Assembly (NCBI RefSeq): GCF_030936135.1
Contig: NC_082602.1
Location: forward strand, 26,973,965-27,037,964
Direction: 5' to 3'
Origin: Gavia stellata
Taxonomy: Eukaryota; Chordata; Aves; Gaviiformes; Gaviidae
DNA: 64,000 nucleotides
A model generated the notes under the pieces. The model did not search any database. It saw only the letters and a program-made list of their open reading frames with translations, and was not told the DNA's origin. The position numbers and the translations under genes are program-made. This document shows, in pieces, positions 22,770-34,495 of the stretch (positions are counted from its first letter, which is position 1; every line of letters starts with the position of its first letter).

Positions 22770-25230
22770 TCACACCCGGCTGTAGTAGGCAGCTGCCTCC
22801 CTTCGGGGCACAGGGGGGTGTGCAGGGGGCTGCCCATCCCCTGCCCAGCCGTTGCCACTGGCGAGGGCAGGCGGGTGGAGGTGCAGCGGGGGCTTGCATC
22901 TGTGCCAGCTTTTCAGGGCCGTGTTCATGGTGCCCTGGTCAGTGATGCCCAAGAGCTTCTCAGCAGCTTCCCCCACATCAGCAGGGGCTTTCCTGGGTGG
23001 GTGGCAGCAAGTGTCCGCCAGGTCCGTGCTCATGCCCTCAAAGAACTGCTGGATGCAGACCTTGGCAAAGCTCCTGGCGTGCTCCGCACACGTCTCGTCG
23101 AACAGCTTGCGCTCGATGTCGATGTAGTGGGACCAGTACCTGCTCTTCAGGAAGGCGGCTTGGGTGAAGCAGGGCCGGAGGGACCTGACCAAGAAAGCCA
23201 GCGTGGTCATCAGCAGCACAAAGCACCAGCCCAGAGCCTGCAGGGACAAGGGGGGAACCGGACCCATCACAGGCAGGCAGAGCATGCGCCCAGCACTTCC
23301 CACCAGCCGGCAGGAGCCCCATGGGCTTCCAACGAGCCTGGCTACACTTTGGGCTGTTTGACATTTGGCTGCATTTACATTGCAAATGCCAGACCCTACG
23401 TACCATGTCAGTGCATCTGGGCTGAAATTGTGCTCAATGCACCCACGTAGGCAGCACCTCTCCGCTTCTCGCTGTGTACAGCATCAGCAGGCAGTGACCG
23501 TAAATAACACTGAATAACATAAATAACACAGACCGAATCCTGCACCCAGCCCTCGGTCCTGCCTCTGATACAGCCGTGCCTCACCTTGGTCTAGTGTGTC
23601 CTCTGACCTGCAGCTAATGTCGTTCCAGATACTCCCTGGCTTTATGCAGCTGACTAACCCTTTTCTCTAGCTGTTGGACTTAGTAACACCTATCGTGGGT
23701 GAGCAGTGGTGACAGGCTCCCTGTTAATGGGGTCTGACAGGAACGGTGAGATGAGGGCAGAGCTAGGCCCGGTCTGTCTTGTTCACCATCAGTCTCAGCT
23801 CAGGGTGCCACCGGGCTGTGCAGGCACAGCTCGCGAGGGTGAACCCCACTGTAAATGCAGCCCCCTAAAAGAGCACCTGGGAGGGGGGTATCTAGGTGGC
23901 ACCTCTTGTTTTGCAGTTCCCAGTGCTTCCCAGCAGATGGTAACTGGGGTCTACCCAGGAAAATCTGCTTTGTGTCTTTGGAGAAGTCCCTGTGCCTCCA
24001 TTTCTCTTAAACTGGGGATAATAATTCCTGTCTGCCCTAAGGAGGTCAGGGAGAGGAGCTGCTTTTGAACAGGAGTACATGAGTGACCAGAGTGGGTCAG
24101 ACCATCCTCTCTCCAATGTGGCCAGAAGCAGAGGGCTTGAGAGGATTTAAGCATGGGACAAGCAGTTAGTGGCACTTCTTCATTTGTGGTTCCCTGGGGT
24201 GGTTAATAAACACACGCTGGCTGTTTCCATGCAAGCAGCAGAGACAAGTGGCATAGACGGTTGTCAGTCCATCGCTTGCACACGTTATAATAAGCAGCAA
24301 GAGCAACTGTGGACAACTGGTGGTTACAGGAGGGGGTGACAGCCCACCAGCCACTAAGTAACACCCACATCAGCCCCTTGTAAACTTGCTCTAAATAAAT
24401 CTCTGCATACAGCTTGGCTGTGCATCGCTGCCCTGCAGCCCCAGGCTGCCCAGGCAGGAGGGGAGACCAAATTATCAGGGTGACCTGCAGCTTCAGCCTC
24501 TGCACCTCACTGGAGGCATAACTCCCCAGAGCTGAGTCTGAACACCTTGTACCCCTGTGAAATCACCAGTCTCTCCTCCTGCAGCCTGATTTCAACAAGG
24601 AGATTCCCTCGAAGGAAGAGCTAAGGCTGGCAGTGCCTAACCCTAAACCACCAGCGAGGGCACAGCCATGATGCCTCTTACCTGGGAGATGCAGCGCAGG
24701 TACCTGACAGCCACCTCATTGTCAATGAGCTCCTGTCCATCGTAGATCTCTTTGCAGGGGATGCGGGCAAGGACCTGCTTCATCTCCCCTTGGGAGAGAC
24801 CAGGGTGGCTGGCATTGCCCAGGGTCTCCACAGGCACCGAGGTGCAGAAGGCGCAGGTGATGCACTTGCCGTCCAGCAGCGTCACTGAGACCCAGACCAC
24901 TGGGGCGATCATGGCCCGCTGAGCCATGGAGCAGAACATGTAGCGCAGGACGGCCGGGTCCTTCCCTCTCTGGCCCCGGGGCCGCCTCCACTCCTCCGCC
25001 AGCATGGAGACGTTGTTGTTCAGCACGAAGCCCAGCAGGAACAAGATGAACGGGGGCACCAGGAGGATGCCCAGCCCATAAGCCAGGTTGTAGCGTGGCA
25101 GGCAGGGGCAATTGAAATCAAAGGCTGAGTACATTTGGGCACTGGCAAGGGCCATGATCCCACAGATGCCATTCATGAAGGACTCCTGGTTGGACTGGAG
25201 GAACTGGAAGACCATCCGAAACTTGTCCAT
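22770..25230 (-). CDS. CALHM1: CALHM1, calcium homeostasis modulator 1
   Basis: Voltage- and extracellular-Ca2+-gated large-pore channel that passes ions and ATP; with CALHM3 it forms the taste-cell neurotransmitter channel in mammals (family knowledge). Exon 1 runs 25230-24682 (183 codons, donor after RCISQ) and exon 2 runs 23237-22770 (stop TGA), with a 1444-base intron. Total 338 aa against 346 recalled for human. The start [20 protein letters not shown] matches human less one initial Met. Visible features are NCPC (residues 40-43), LLDGKC with the Asp equivalent to human D121 at residue 120, an Asn-Ala-Ser sequon at about residue 139 equivalent to the human glycosylation site, and the exon 2 motif [17 protein letters not shown]. 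It ends YYSRV, a PDZ class I-like tail. Human P86, site of a known polymorphism, is Arg here. Confidence 0.98.
23970..24055 (+). repeat. MIR-like (CORE-SINE) remnant in the CALHM1 intron
   Basis: The order tgtgtctttggagaagtccc, tgtgcctcc, then actggggataataat resembles the conserved core of MIR elements (tgtgacc-ttgggcaagtc, cctcagtttcc, atggggataataat). Strongly decayed, so this rests on pattern recognition only. Orientation is opposite to CALHM1. Confidence 0.5.
24080..24165 (+). repeat. Ancient amniote interspersed repeat remnant
   Basis: The parts gagtgggtcagacca and tgtggccagaagcagagg match a very old sauropsid repeat I recall as tactgggtcagacca followed by cagtggccagaagcag, with the middle missing. 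I cannot give a firm family name. It lies directly after the MIR-like remnant inside the CALHM1 intron. Confidence 0.45.
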
Positions 25231-27284
25231 CTTCCCTTAATGTGATTCCTCCCCCCACCGGGGTCCAAGCTGTGGCCTTGGTTTACTTCATTCTTTCAAC
25301 CTCCCTCTTCAAAGTTGGGCATCAACAACTGTGCAGTTCACTGATTCATTTATGCGCTCTTACAGCCCCAGTATTTAAAGCAGAAAATTAAAACAATTTT
25401 TTCTGCTGATTTTGCTGCTTGCAAAGCTTCAGAGTTTGCTTCCTCCTGCTCTTCCTTGGGTCTGTGGGACCTGGGTTGTTTCTGGTTTGCTAAACCTCAC
25501 CTCATTCTTCTCCACATCCTCATTTCTGCAGTCTCCCAGTCACCGGTCCCCTTGGCTGGAGGGTGCAGGTATTACCATGGCTGTGTCCTCCCCAGAGCAA
25601 TCTGTGTCCTGGGCAGAAAGGGGAGTTGGCTGATCTGCCTCTGTGAACCTGTTTGCAAATGCAGGAGGTGGTGCTCCTCCCAGGGCCAAACGGGACACCC
25701 CACCTCTGCGGTGCCAGCACACAGGAAAAAGCGGGCACCAGCGCTTCCCCCCTCCCTCCACGTCTGCATTGTGCCAGCAGCATCTAATGGAAGTGCCTCA
25801 CAGGTCTGCCAGCCCCCTGGTCTGTACCTGCTTCTGCTTCACTGGGAAATGCCTTTTCTCTGTTTTATTCTGCAGAGGGAAAGGAAAAGAAGAGGAAAGG
25901 CAGAGGAAGGAAGGGTAAAGCTCTCAGTGCCCTGGGATGTTGTGTCTGTACTGCCAAAGTCTGTTATTCACTCCACTCCATCCTACAAATGTCCGCCTTT
26001 CAGCCAGACTTACAAGATGACACTTGTAGCTACTTGGTTTTCACAGCCTGTGCCCTCGGGGCTTGCTAAAATATCCTTCAAACCCTGGCTGGCATAGTCT
26101 GGTGACATCCAGAGGCACATAGTGCTTTTCCTGGCTTTAGGGCTGGAGAAAAACAGGCAGAGAAAGGAGAGAGGGACACAGAGGACGCACCCTGCTCCGC
26201 AGGTGGGTCCTGCTGAAAGCATCTGAGCCCTGGGTGCCTCTGCTTTCCCAGGACATGCTCCCTGCCCAGCAGAGCTCTGAGATTCAGGTTTTTCTTCTTT
26301 TCACCCACTTTCAGTGAGTATTTCTGAAGGGCTTGAGTGCACTTTGCTCTGAATGGCAGCGATGGAAGCTGAACGATTTTCTTGCAGCCCCCTCTTGTGG
26401 GTATGATCCCAGCCCCTTGATAAATTTGGGATGTGCAGGAATAGGTAGTATAAGGAGGATGTGTAAATCCTGCCAGTGACCTCCCTGGCCCAAGGGCAGC
26501 CTCTGTCTCCCGAGGGACCGTGTTTCCCAGCGGTACCAGGTCTGTGCAGAAGGGATGTGCAGGACCCTTCGGGCCCCTCCGGCCAGCAGGTACCAGCAGC
26601 CCCTGGTGCTGAGGGTGCAGTGGAGCTGCCACCCCTCTGAAGATCACTCGAATCCTGCCAGGAAGGGCAGAGTAAGGGCTACCTGAGCCAGCAATGCACA
26701 TCCATTTAGCAGGAGGGGCTGGAGCTGGGATTTGGCCATATGCCTTGACCTGAGGCTAAGGTGCCTAAGGGCATGTTTCCCATGCAACCAGTGCATGGTG
26801 CAGGGAGGACTGAGCTAGCCAGGTGCTGGGCTAGCTGGTCTGTACAGCACGGGATTGCTGGCAGTTTAGCCATGCCACTTTACCTGGGCTTATTAACTCA
26901 GTAGCAACACCAGGTGATCTGGACACAAGCGGACCTGAATACCTGCATTGCCCTCCCTGCTCTTTGTGTACCAGGAGCCGCCCGGGCAGAGCCAGCTCAG
27001 GTCTGTGGTGGACATGTCCCACGTGTTGATACTGGGATGCAAAACTTCCCCATCACTTTCATCCCTCTTCCCTTTCAGAAGGGCATGGCTCAGTTCAGCT
27101 CGTTGCTGTCAGCTCTGCAGACCTGAGGGCTTTCCAGTGCAGAGATGCTGTGCACATTTGCCCGCACAGAGCCGATCAGACAGGCTCCTCCCCAACCTGC
27201 CAGCACTGAGACAAACACTAATGAGATGTGATAGCTACAGTTGGGCCAGGCTTAGCTCCTATAGCACTAACCTAAAAGAAGTGG
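25231..27284. other. Spacer upstream of CALHM1, no gene seen
   Basis: Non-coding. It should include the CALHM1 promoter just above 25230, but I cannot assign a TATA box or transcription start. No repeat recognised. Confidence 0.5.
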
Positions 27285-27289
27285 ATTGT

Positions 27290-27866
27290 TGTATTGGGTC
27301 TGGCTGAGAAGGAGTTTATTTTTCCTTTAGCAGCCTTCATATTGCTGTGCTTTGTATTGGTAGCTAGAAAGGTGTTGACAACACTCCAGCGTTTTGCCTA
27401 TTGCTGAGCAGTGCTCACACAGCATCAAGGCTGTGTCTCCAACATTTCCCCCTCACCAGCAGGCTGGGGGTGGGCAAGATCTTGGGAGGAGACATAGCCA
27501 GAACAGCTGACCCAAACTGACCAAAGGGATATTCCATACCATATGACATCTGCTCAGCAATAAAAGCTAAGAGAAGAAGAAAGGGGGGGCATTCATTATT
27601 TATGTTTGTCTTCCGGAGCAACCGCTAGGCGTACTGCATCCCTGCTTCCTGGGAAGTGGCTGGACATTGTCTACTGATGGGAAGTAGAGAATAAATCTTT
27701 TGTTTTCTTTTGCTTCCATGCGCAGCCTTTGCTTTTGCTGTATTAAACTGCCTTTATCTTGACCCATGAGTTTTTTTCTTATTTTCTCCCCCAGTGTCCT
27801 GCTGAGGAGGGGGGTGATAGAGTGGCTTGGTGGCACCTGGCATCCAACCAAGGTCAACCCACCACA
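27290..27866 (+). mobile_element. Solo LTR, avian ERVL-like endogenous retrovirus
   Basis: The 577-base element starts TGTATTGGGTCTGGCTGAGA and ends AAGGTCAACCCACCACA. Internal blocks such as agctgacccaaactgacc and gggatattccataccatatg are typical of a widespread bird LTR family. It is flanked by an exact 5-bp target duplication, ATTGT, at 27285-27289 and 27867-27871. No internal retroviral region is attached, so this is a solo LTR left by recombination: a fossil of moderate age. It lies between CALHM1 and CALHM3. The family assignment is from memory; the ends and target duplication are read directly. Confidence 0.9.
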
Positions 27867-27871
27867 ATTGT

Positions 27872-29194
27872 GCTGTTGGTGCTCTCCTGCATTTCTATTC
27901 CGAGTTCACAAAGCAGCTTTGATGCACTAGGTTGCTCGCTCAAGCTGGCCAAAATATGGGGGAATATTAGGACTACAAGTGGCTGTAAAACAGATGGTTG
28001 CAATATTGACTACCTGCAAGGTGTTCAGACCCTCCAGTCCAGGCACCACCTGTGCTGTTGACATGAGTACTGAGATACATCTGGCTGTCTGGGCACTAGT
28101 GTGGCTGCATTGGTGGCTGTGAGACATGTCACCAAGGCAAGCTGTACATAGGTGGGCGGCACGCAGGGGATACTTTTCCCCAAGGTTTTGCAGTGCGTCA
28201 GTACAGAGGTAGGAAGCCAAACCAGGTGTTTTGACCATTAGTCAGCGCTGCAGTTTCTGACGTCTCCCCCCACACCAGCCCTGGGGCTCAGTTGGTAATG
28301 CCAAGTTCACCCTGAGATGCCACCACAGAGGTGAACACAAAGCGCATGGGTAATACCTGGTCAGTCTTAGCTCTGCCTGCTGTGGAGAGGTTAATTGCAT
28401 GATCTCATCAAATGGGAAGAGATTTGGCTGCATGAATATAGATGAGGCTTATTGTATTGCTAGCTAAGAGCTCAGGCTGGCTTCCCTGTTCACCTGGTGA
28501 GTGGCTTTTTGAAGGGCAGTTCACATCAAAGCCTGCATGAATCAACCTTGTAAAAAGCAGAGAGCTTTTTGATCTCCAGGAAAACTCTGCCTTTCATTAA
28601 ACATGAATGAGGGGTCTGAGCCTGCTTGGGGTACAGCACTGGCAGTTCTCATTGAAGCCAACAATAAGTCAGTGGGATTCAAAACAGAGCCCATAGAAGT
28701 CGATGCCTGGGTCTGTCTTTCTGTGTTGACTTGTTGGGGAGGACCTTGTTTTCATGAGCTTGCCAACAGAAAGTTCACTCCAACCAATTTGCAAGAGAAG
28801 GCAGAGCTGGTGCTTCCTCCCATGATCCAACCTGTTTGTGCTTTGGAAACTGGGTCCTGGGAGAGATGGTACATGCCCAAGTCCCTCCCAGTGTGGGGTC
28901 CTGCACCTGAACGCCAAGACAAACACCAAGCCAGGGAGTCAGGGAGGGCTTTGTGTATCCCACTCAGTGTAGGATATAGAGAGGAGACGGTCACAATTCC
29001 CATCAGGAGAGTTTGGCAAGAGATTGGGGAAGTTGGCTTTGCAGTCAGCCCTGCTGTTTCAGGGGCTTTTGGCAGGTGAGGATCCCTGAGCACATCAGAC
29101 ATGTCTGTAGGTCAGCCCTGAGAGACAGAGAGCTGCTAAAGTTTGTGAACGACCCTCTCTGCTCCCGCTTCCACAGGAGGGTATACACCCCTAG
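27872..29194. other. Spacer between solo LTR and CR1 fragment
   Basis: No gene or repeat recognised. The longest open stretch (28603-29079, plus strand) has no recognisable protein features. Confidence 0.5.
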
Positions 29195-29425
29195 CAGAGC
29201 TGGTGGGAAGGGACCTCTGGAGATTGCTTGGTCCACACTCCCAGCTCAAAGCACGCTCAGGGACACGTCTAATAGGGTTGTGAATATCTCCATGGAGGGA
29301 GGTGCCACAATCTCTCTGGGCAGCCTGTTCCATCAAACTCAAAGTAAATAAGTGTTTTCTTCTGTTTAAATGGAATTTCCTGCATTTTGGGTTTGTGCCT
29401 GTTGCCTCTTGTCATGGGGTGCCAG
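29195..29425 (-). mobile_element. CR1 LINE fragment (reverse, short)
   Basis: The parts gggaagggacctctggaga, acaatctctctgggcagcct and tgcctgttgcctcttgtc are the reverse strand of the CR1 3' region. A short stretch is missing between the cagcctgttcca block and the aaatggaatttcctg block. 5'-truncated and lacking a clear 3' tail. Boundaries are approximate. Confidence 0.85.
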
Positions 29426-31598
29426 ATACCATTTTCCGCAATGGAGAAGAGTTCTCTGGCTTCAAAGGGGAACACAGCACGGGACTCATGGAGGCTGGGA
29501 GGGATGAACACCCACAGCCCTGTCCAACTGGAGCTACTCTGTGACCAGGCTGACTCTCCCAGCAGTGTGTGAGCCTTTGTAGACCTGCAAAAGTCTATGG
29601 CAGTGCTCTTAAATCCTCTGGTTTTCTTCCTCCCGATACAGATAACAAAGCTGTTCCTCTTCCCCTTTTTTGAATTTTGTATTTTCTGGCCACTCTGGGA
29701 TGACTTAAAACCTGAGAACATGGAAAGCAGCATGCAAAGCGGAGCTGCGGACCTCTGCTCTGAGCTGGTTAGGGAAACAGCTGATTTGACTAGCATGGAG
29801 TGGTAACTCCGAACCGAGTCTCAGCCTGAGATTTGTGATCTTGTGTCTGATAAAAGTAAACCAGAGACAAAATTCAAAGTGCAGTACTGATTTCAAAAGA
29901 GAGCTCAGAAGCTCCCTGGACCTAAAGAGCTCCTGGGAAGACCACTGTCTTATTCCCAACCAGCACGGGCCACAGCTGGCTTTGTGCCCTCCCTGAGCCC
30001 ATCCAGGGGAGATCAGAGATTCAGCCTGAACTGATTTTGCTATGCAAATATGAAAAGCTCTGCAGCCCATCCCTCTGCATCCCGCAGCTCCTGGCTGGGC
30101 CTCAGCTGGCAGAGGGGTGCAGCTGCCCACGGGTGGGCCATGGAGTTATTTGGCCTCCCTGTGTTTTGCCAAGCATCTCCTCCCTCCCTGACCCCGTGCA
30201 CACAAGCATCCTGGGGAGCAGATGACCCACCTCCCAGCAGCTCGACAAGTTAATTTGGGGGATTAATACATGTTTTCCATTCGACCCCTCGTTTTGGATT
30301 TAGTCACAAGGTGGTGGCAGGTTTCTTTGCCCCTTTCCCACCCTCTTCTTTCCTCCTGGAGGCTCTGCTTGCCCCATCTATCCATGCACAGCCAAGGAGA
30401 CATTTCTTCTTCACCCCCCCCCCCCCCCCCATCCCCTCCACCTTGCACCCCCCACTCCCAGGGACAAAGCGGGCATCAGTGTGAGCCTCAGCCTGGAGGA
30501 ATATATGTGTCTGTACTGGGTTAGTTTGCAGTGAAGAGTTTAATGCATCCAAGCAGCAATACTGGGCAGAAGTATCAGTCAGACTGGCACCACGGTTGGC
30601 ACCATCTACAACAGGGGCTGCAAAAAGGCAGGTAAGAAAGTAATTAGCATTAGAGGCTAAGGTTACATTCAAACAGTTTTGAAACTAAGGATGGAAATGC
30701 CCAACTAGGTGAAGCAAGGATGAGCCTCTGGACTGATCGGTTTGTACTGAAATCTAGCAGGAGAGTGTTTAAAATCTGTGTTCAGACTTCTTCTCTGGCA
30801 GAGTCAGTGTATCCTTTCCATGGCCCAATACCAGTGCTTAGAGCAGCCACCTGAACCCCAGCACAGTCCTGTGGCTCTGGATATGTTAAGCAAAGCCTCC
30901 ATTTCCTTTTCCTTCTGCAAATCCAACCCAATCCAGAGACACTTATCCAGAGATATCTTCAATTAAATTTTTGATGCTCCACGAATTTCAGTGTGTTCCC
31001 GTATTTTGTTTCGAAAACGCATGGAAGTATTGACGGGTTGTTAGAGGGAGGCTGAACAGTTCGGCAGCTGGGCTGGGGGCAGCTCAGCAGATGGGAAGAC
31101 GTAGGAGGTGGTTTTCTCTTTTTGAGTAAACATGTTGGTGTGGTACTAAAAGAGTTGCCAGTTAAATAATTTCAGTGTCAGCACTGGTAACGCTCTGAAC
31201 CAGGTTTCACTGAACCGGGCAGGAGCTCCTCACACCTCTGTGAAGCTGCCGCTGCAGTCGGTTTGCACATGCAGCCAGATGTTGCTGCCTTGGTTAAACC
31301 CTTCCTCAAGCCAGAAGGGTTTTATCACAGCTGTAAGGAGCCGCAAACTCTTTAATATGACAAAAGTGCTACGCCGAGCCGTTGGTTGAGAAATGTCATT
31401 AACAGTGACTGAGTCTGGCACCTTTGGATCTTCAGAGCTGGCTTATTTTGGAGGTTTTACTAGGCACGACCTGGAGCAGAGCCTTTGAGGTTGAGGTTTT
31501 GGAGGAAGATGTGAGCACCACTGTCATCTACCCGCTGGTCCTTGCTTTGTGCAGAGGTATGGCAGTGCCCCTTCGGTGTCTGCATGACAAAGCCCCCT
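29426..31598. other. Spacer downstream of CALHM3, poly(C) run and poly(A) candidate
   Basis: No gene seen. A run of 17 C lies at 30414-30430. TTTAAT at 31351-31356 is ATTAAA on the minus strand, about 245 bases past the CALHM3 stop, and is a plausible end for the CALHM3 mRNA. Confidence 0.5.
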
Positions 31599-34495
31599 TC
31601 ACACGTCAGTGTGCTGGGGGAATTTGGACTGGGTACCAGGGCTGTCTGCCCAGGGCAGAGAGGATCTGTCTTGCACTAAGGGATGCTTCTGGGCCACCTG
31701 GCTGACATCCAGGGGAGGTTTCTCATAGTACCACATTTTCAGAAGTTTATTCACCTGGTCCTGGTCTGTGATGCCCTGGAGAAGATCTTCCTCTCCTTCA
31801 ACCCCCTCTCCTTTCCTAGGCAAGCTGAAGCTGTGCAGTTTGATCTCTTGCCGCATGCTTTCAAAGAAGTGGAGGATGCATTTGTGAGCAAAGAGCTGGC
31901 TGTGCTCACAGCAGGTTTCCTCAAAAATCTTTTGCTCGATGTCAATGTAGTTGCTCCAGTGACGTGCCTGCAGGAGGGTGGCCTGGTTGAAGCAAGGTCT
32001 GAGCCAGCGGGCGAGGAAAGCTGCTATGATAAGGATCAACAAAATGCTCCAGCCCAGTGCCTGGGTGATAAGAAATAAGCAGTGGAACAGGAGCAAGACA
32101 GGCACAAGGACAGGCATGAGCTGTTTGCCTGTATGTCTGAGACAGGGAATTTGTGCAGCTGGAGGGGAGATGTGGCATATCTGGACTCCCATCCTTGATT
32201 TATCCCTGAAGTCCAGCACCCCCAAACTGCACTCAGAGGGTTGGCGTAATCTCCTCCCAGTGCATATAGGACATTTATCTGTGCATCAGTAGTTCAGTAG
32301 GGTAACTGTTTGCAAAGTTAGCCTGGAGCAGCCAGGCATTTGCTTTGAGCACAGGAGTGCCCCAGGGGAAGGGGACTTCAGTGCTCTCCGGTTGGCACTC
32401 ACTTATCTCCAGTGACCGTTCATCTGCCACCTACACCGGCTCCAGGGCCCAGGAGTCTCAGCAGCAGGGTGAAGACAGCCCAGACTACACGCACCTTCCT
32501 TGGGTAAGAAGGAAGGGCTTGTTTTCAATGCCCTCCCACCCTCATCCCTGACCTGGCACTCCTGTACCAAGAGCAGGGGCTGGCCCAGGACTTCCTTCCC
32601 CACCATGTCCTGTTCTCCTATCATTCCTGAGCAAGCTGCTTTTGTCTGTCTCAGCTTGCACTGTCCTTAAAACAGCAGGTCCTATCTGTGAGGTTTGTGG
32701 TTAGAAAGGTGTTCCGACATGGAACAGACAGGGCCTTAGGAGACCCCCATTTTCCTTGCAACCTGCTTTTTATTATCTGGATTTAGAAGTTGCTGGTTCT
32801 TCTAGAAACAAAGTTCTGTTAATTAAAATGTCCGTTATTTCCTTCCTTTTCCCTACCCAAGTGGCTCTGGAGATTATCACTGGGGGTGGCAACATTTTGG
32901 GACATAAAGAAGCAAAGAGCAGTCTTGCTCCCAGGCTGACTGTGGTGAAGCTATGCTGAATCATGGGAGAGCAAGAGCAGATGATGCCTGCCCTGCACAC
33001 CTCACCGACACGGGTGACTCTGCCAGCAGTGACCTACCTGGGACCAGCAGCGCAGGTACCTGGACACTGCCTTGCGGGACGTGTTGTTCCTCATGAGCTC
33101 GTCGTCCTTGCAGGGCACCTTGGCCAGCAGCTGTTGCACCTGCACTGGGCTGGCATTGGGGAAGCCCACAAACTTCTCGGGATCCACAGAGCCGCTGAAA
33201 GCGCAGATCAGGCATTTGCCATCCAGGAGAGTGACTATGATCCAGATGACAGGGGCAACCATGGCTCGCTCTATGATGGAGGAACACATGTACCTGGGGC
33301 AGGAGAGAGACAAGTGAGTGGGTAAATGCTGGGAGCTTTGTCCTCATCCAGACTCTTGAGGGACACAGGCTGCCCTATGCCGAACAGCCCTCCTGGAGCC
33401 AGGGAGCTCTCTCCCAGGACTATCCCCAGCATTGCTCCAGCTAATGTCTTCTCTGCTCTGGGATCTCTTTGTTGGTGCTGCCTCCCAGTGAGATCTGTGC
33501 CAGTGCTCTGCATGCTGCCTGCATTCGATGCGGTGCACGGTTGTCTCATTATGTGCTTGCCTTGACTGTATGCTTATATCTCCCATGCACAAATCCTTGT
33601 CAGCTCTCCCTTGCTGTCTTCATTCTTTCTTTCTTTCCTCATCAGCTCAGTTTCTTCCTAGAAAATCCGTTTTCTCGGCAGCCTTTCTTGCCCTACTCTG
33701 TGCCCCACTCTGTGCCAACCTGCATTGGGTAAAACTTCGTATTTAACAGATTGAATGTTATTCTCTTCTCCCTTCCACCAGTGGAAGTCAGTAAAAACTC
33801 AGCTGAAGGGAGGGAAACCTCAAGGCTATTGATAAAGAATAACTGTGATGGAAATGCCACTCTTTCTGCACGTTTAAGTGGAAATGCCTCATGTTTTTGC
33901 ACGTGTAAGCCCCAGGAGAAACTCTGCGTGTGCACGACAGGGCAGGCAGCTACACAGTTTCCCAGGGTGGCAGCATAAATCCAGCCCTTGGTGTCGAGGT
34001 GCTCCTGCCCTCCTTTGCTGGGATGGGGTGAGGCTCTGCCTTCGTTTCTGCTGTTGTAAATGCATTTACCATGCTCCTGCCCCTCCAGGCTCATGGGGAA
34101 AGGTCTCGGGAGCTAAGCTTAGAAGAAAATTGATTACCAGGAGGATCAAAGCTATGATAGCTAAGCGGGAGGTGAAAGGAGGGATGCCACTCCTGGTGCA
34201 AACCCCACCTGATGACAGCTAGGTCCTTCTTTCTGCGCCCCTGCGGTCGCCTCCACTCCTCCAGCATCACCACGGACTGTCTGTTGAGGATGAGGCCGCA
34301 GAGGAAGAGGGCGACAGGGGGTACAAACATGATCCCCAAGCCGTATGCCATGTTGTACTGGGGCAGACAGGGGCAGCTGAAGTCAAAGCAGGTATACATC
34401 TTTACGCTAGCCAGGGCTAATATCCCACAGATTCCATTCATTGCAGACTCCGAGTTGGACTGGAAGTACTGGAAGATCATCCGGAAACGGTCCAT
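31599..34495 (-). CDS. CALHM3: CALHM3, calcium homeostasis modulator 3
   Basis: Pore-forming partner of CALHM1 in the fast voltage-gated ATP-release channel of mammalian type II taste cells (family knowledge). Three coding exons: 34495-34209, 33293-33038 and 32060-31599 (stop TGA). Together they give 334 aa against 344 recalled for human. The start [25 protein letters not shown] cysteine motif, [38 protein letters not shown] and [10 protein letters not shown] all fit CALHM3. Exon 3 carries [14 protein letters not shown] and [17 protein letters not shown] and ends QHTDV, identical to the recalled human end and a PDZ class I-type motif. The intron after residue 95 (phase 2) is absent from CALHM1 and CALHM2; the second intron, after WSQ (phase 0), is at the shared family position. 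Introns are 915 and 977 bases. Confidence 0.98.

Noticed and set aside
22377-23450. Plus-strand open frame of 357 codons
   Set aside because: It runs antisense through CALHM1 exon 2 and its flanks. The minus strand is clearly the real gene, and the plus-strand product has no recognisable domain.
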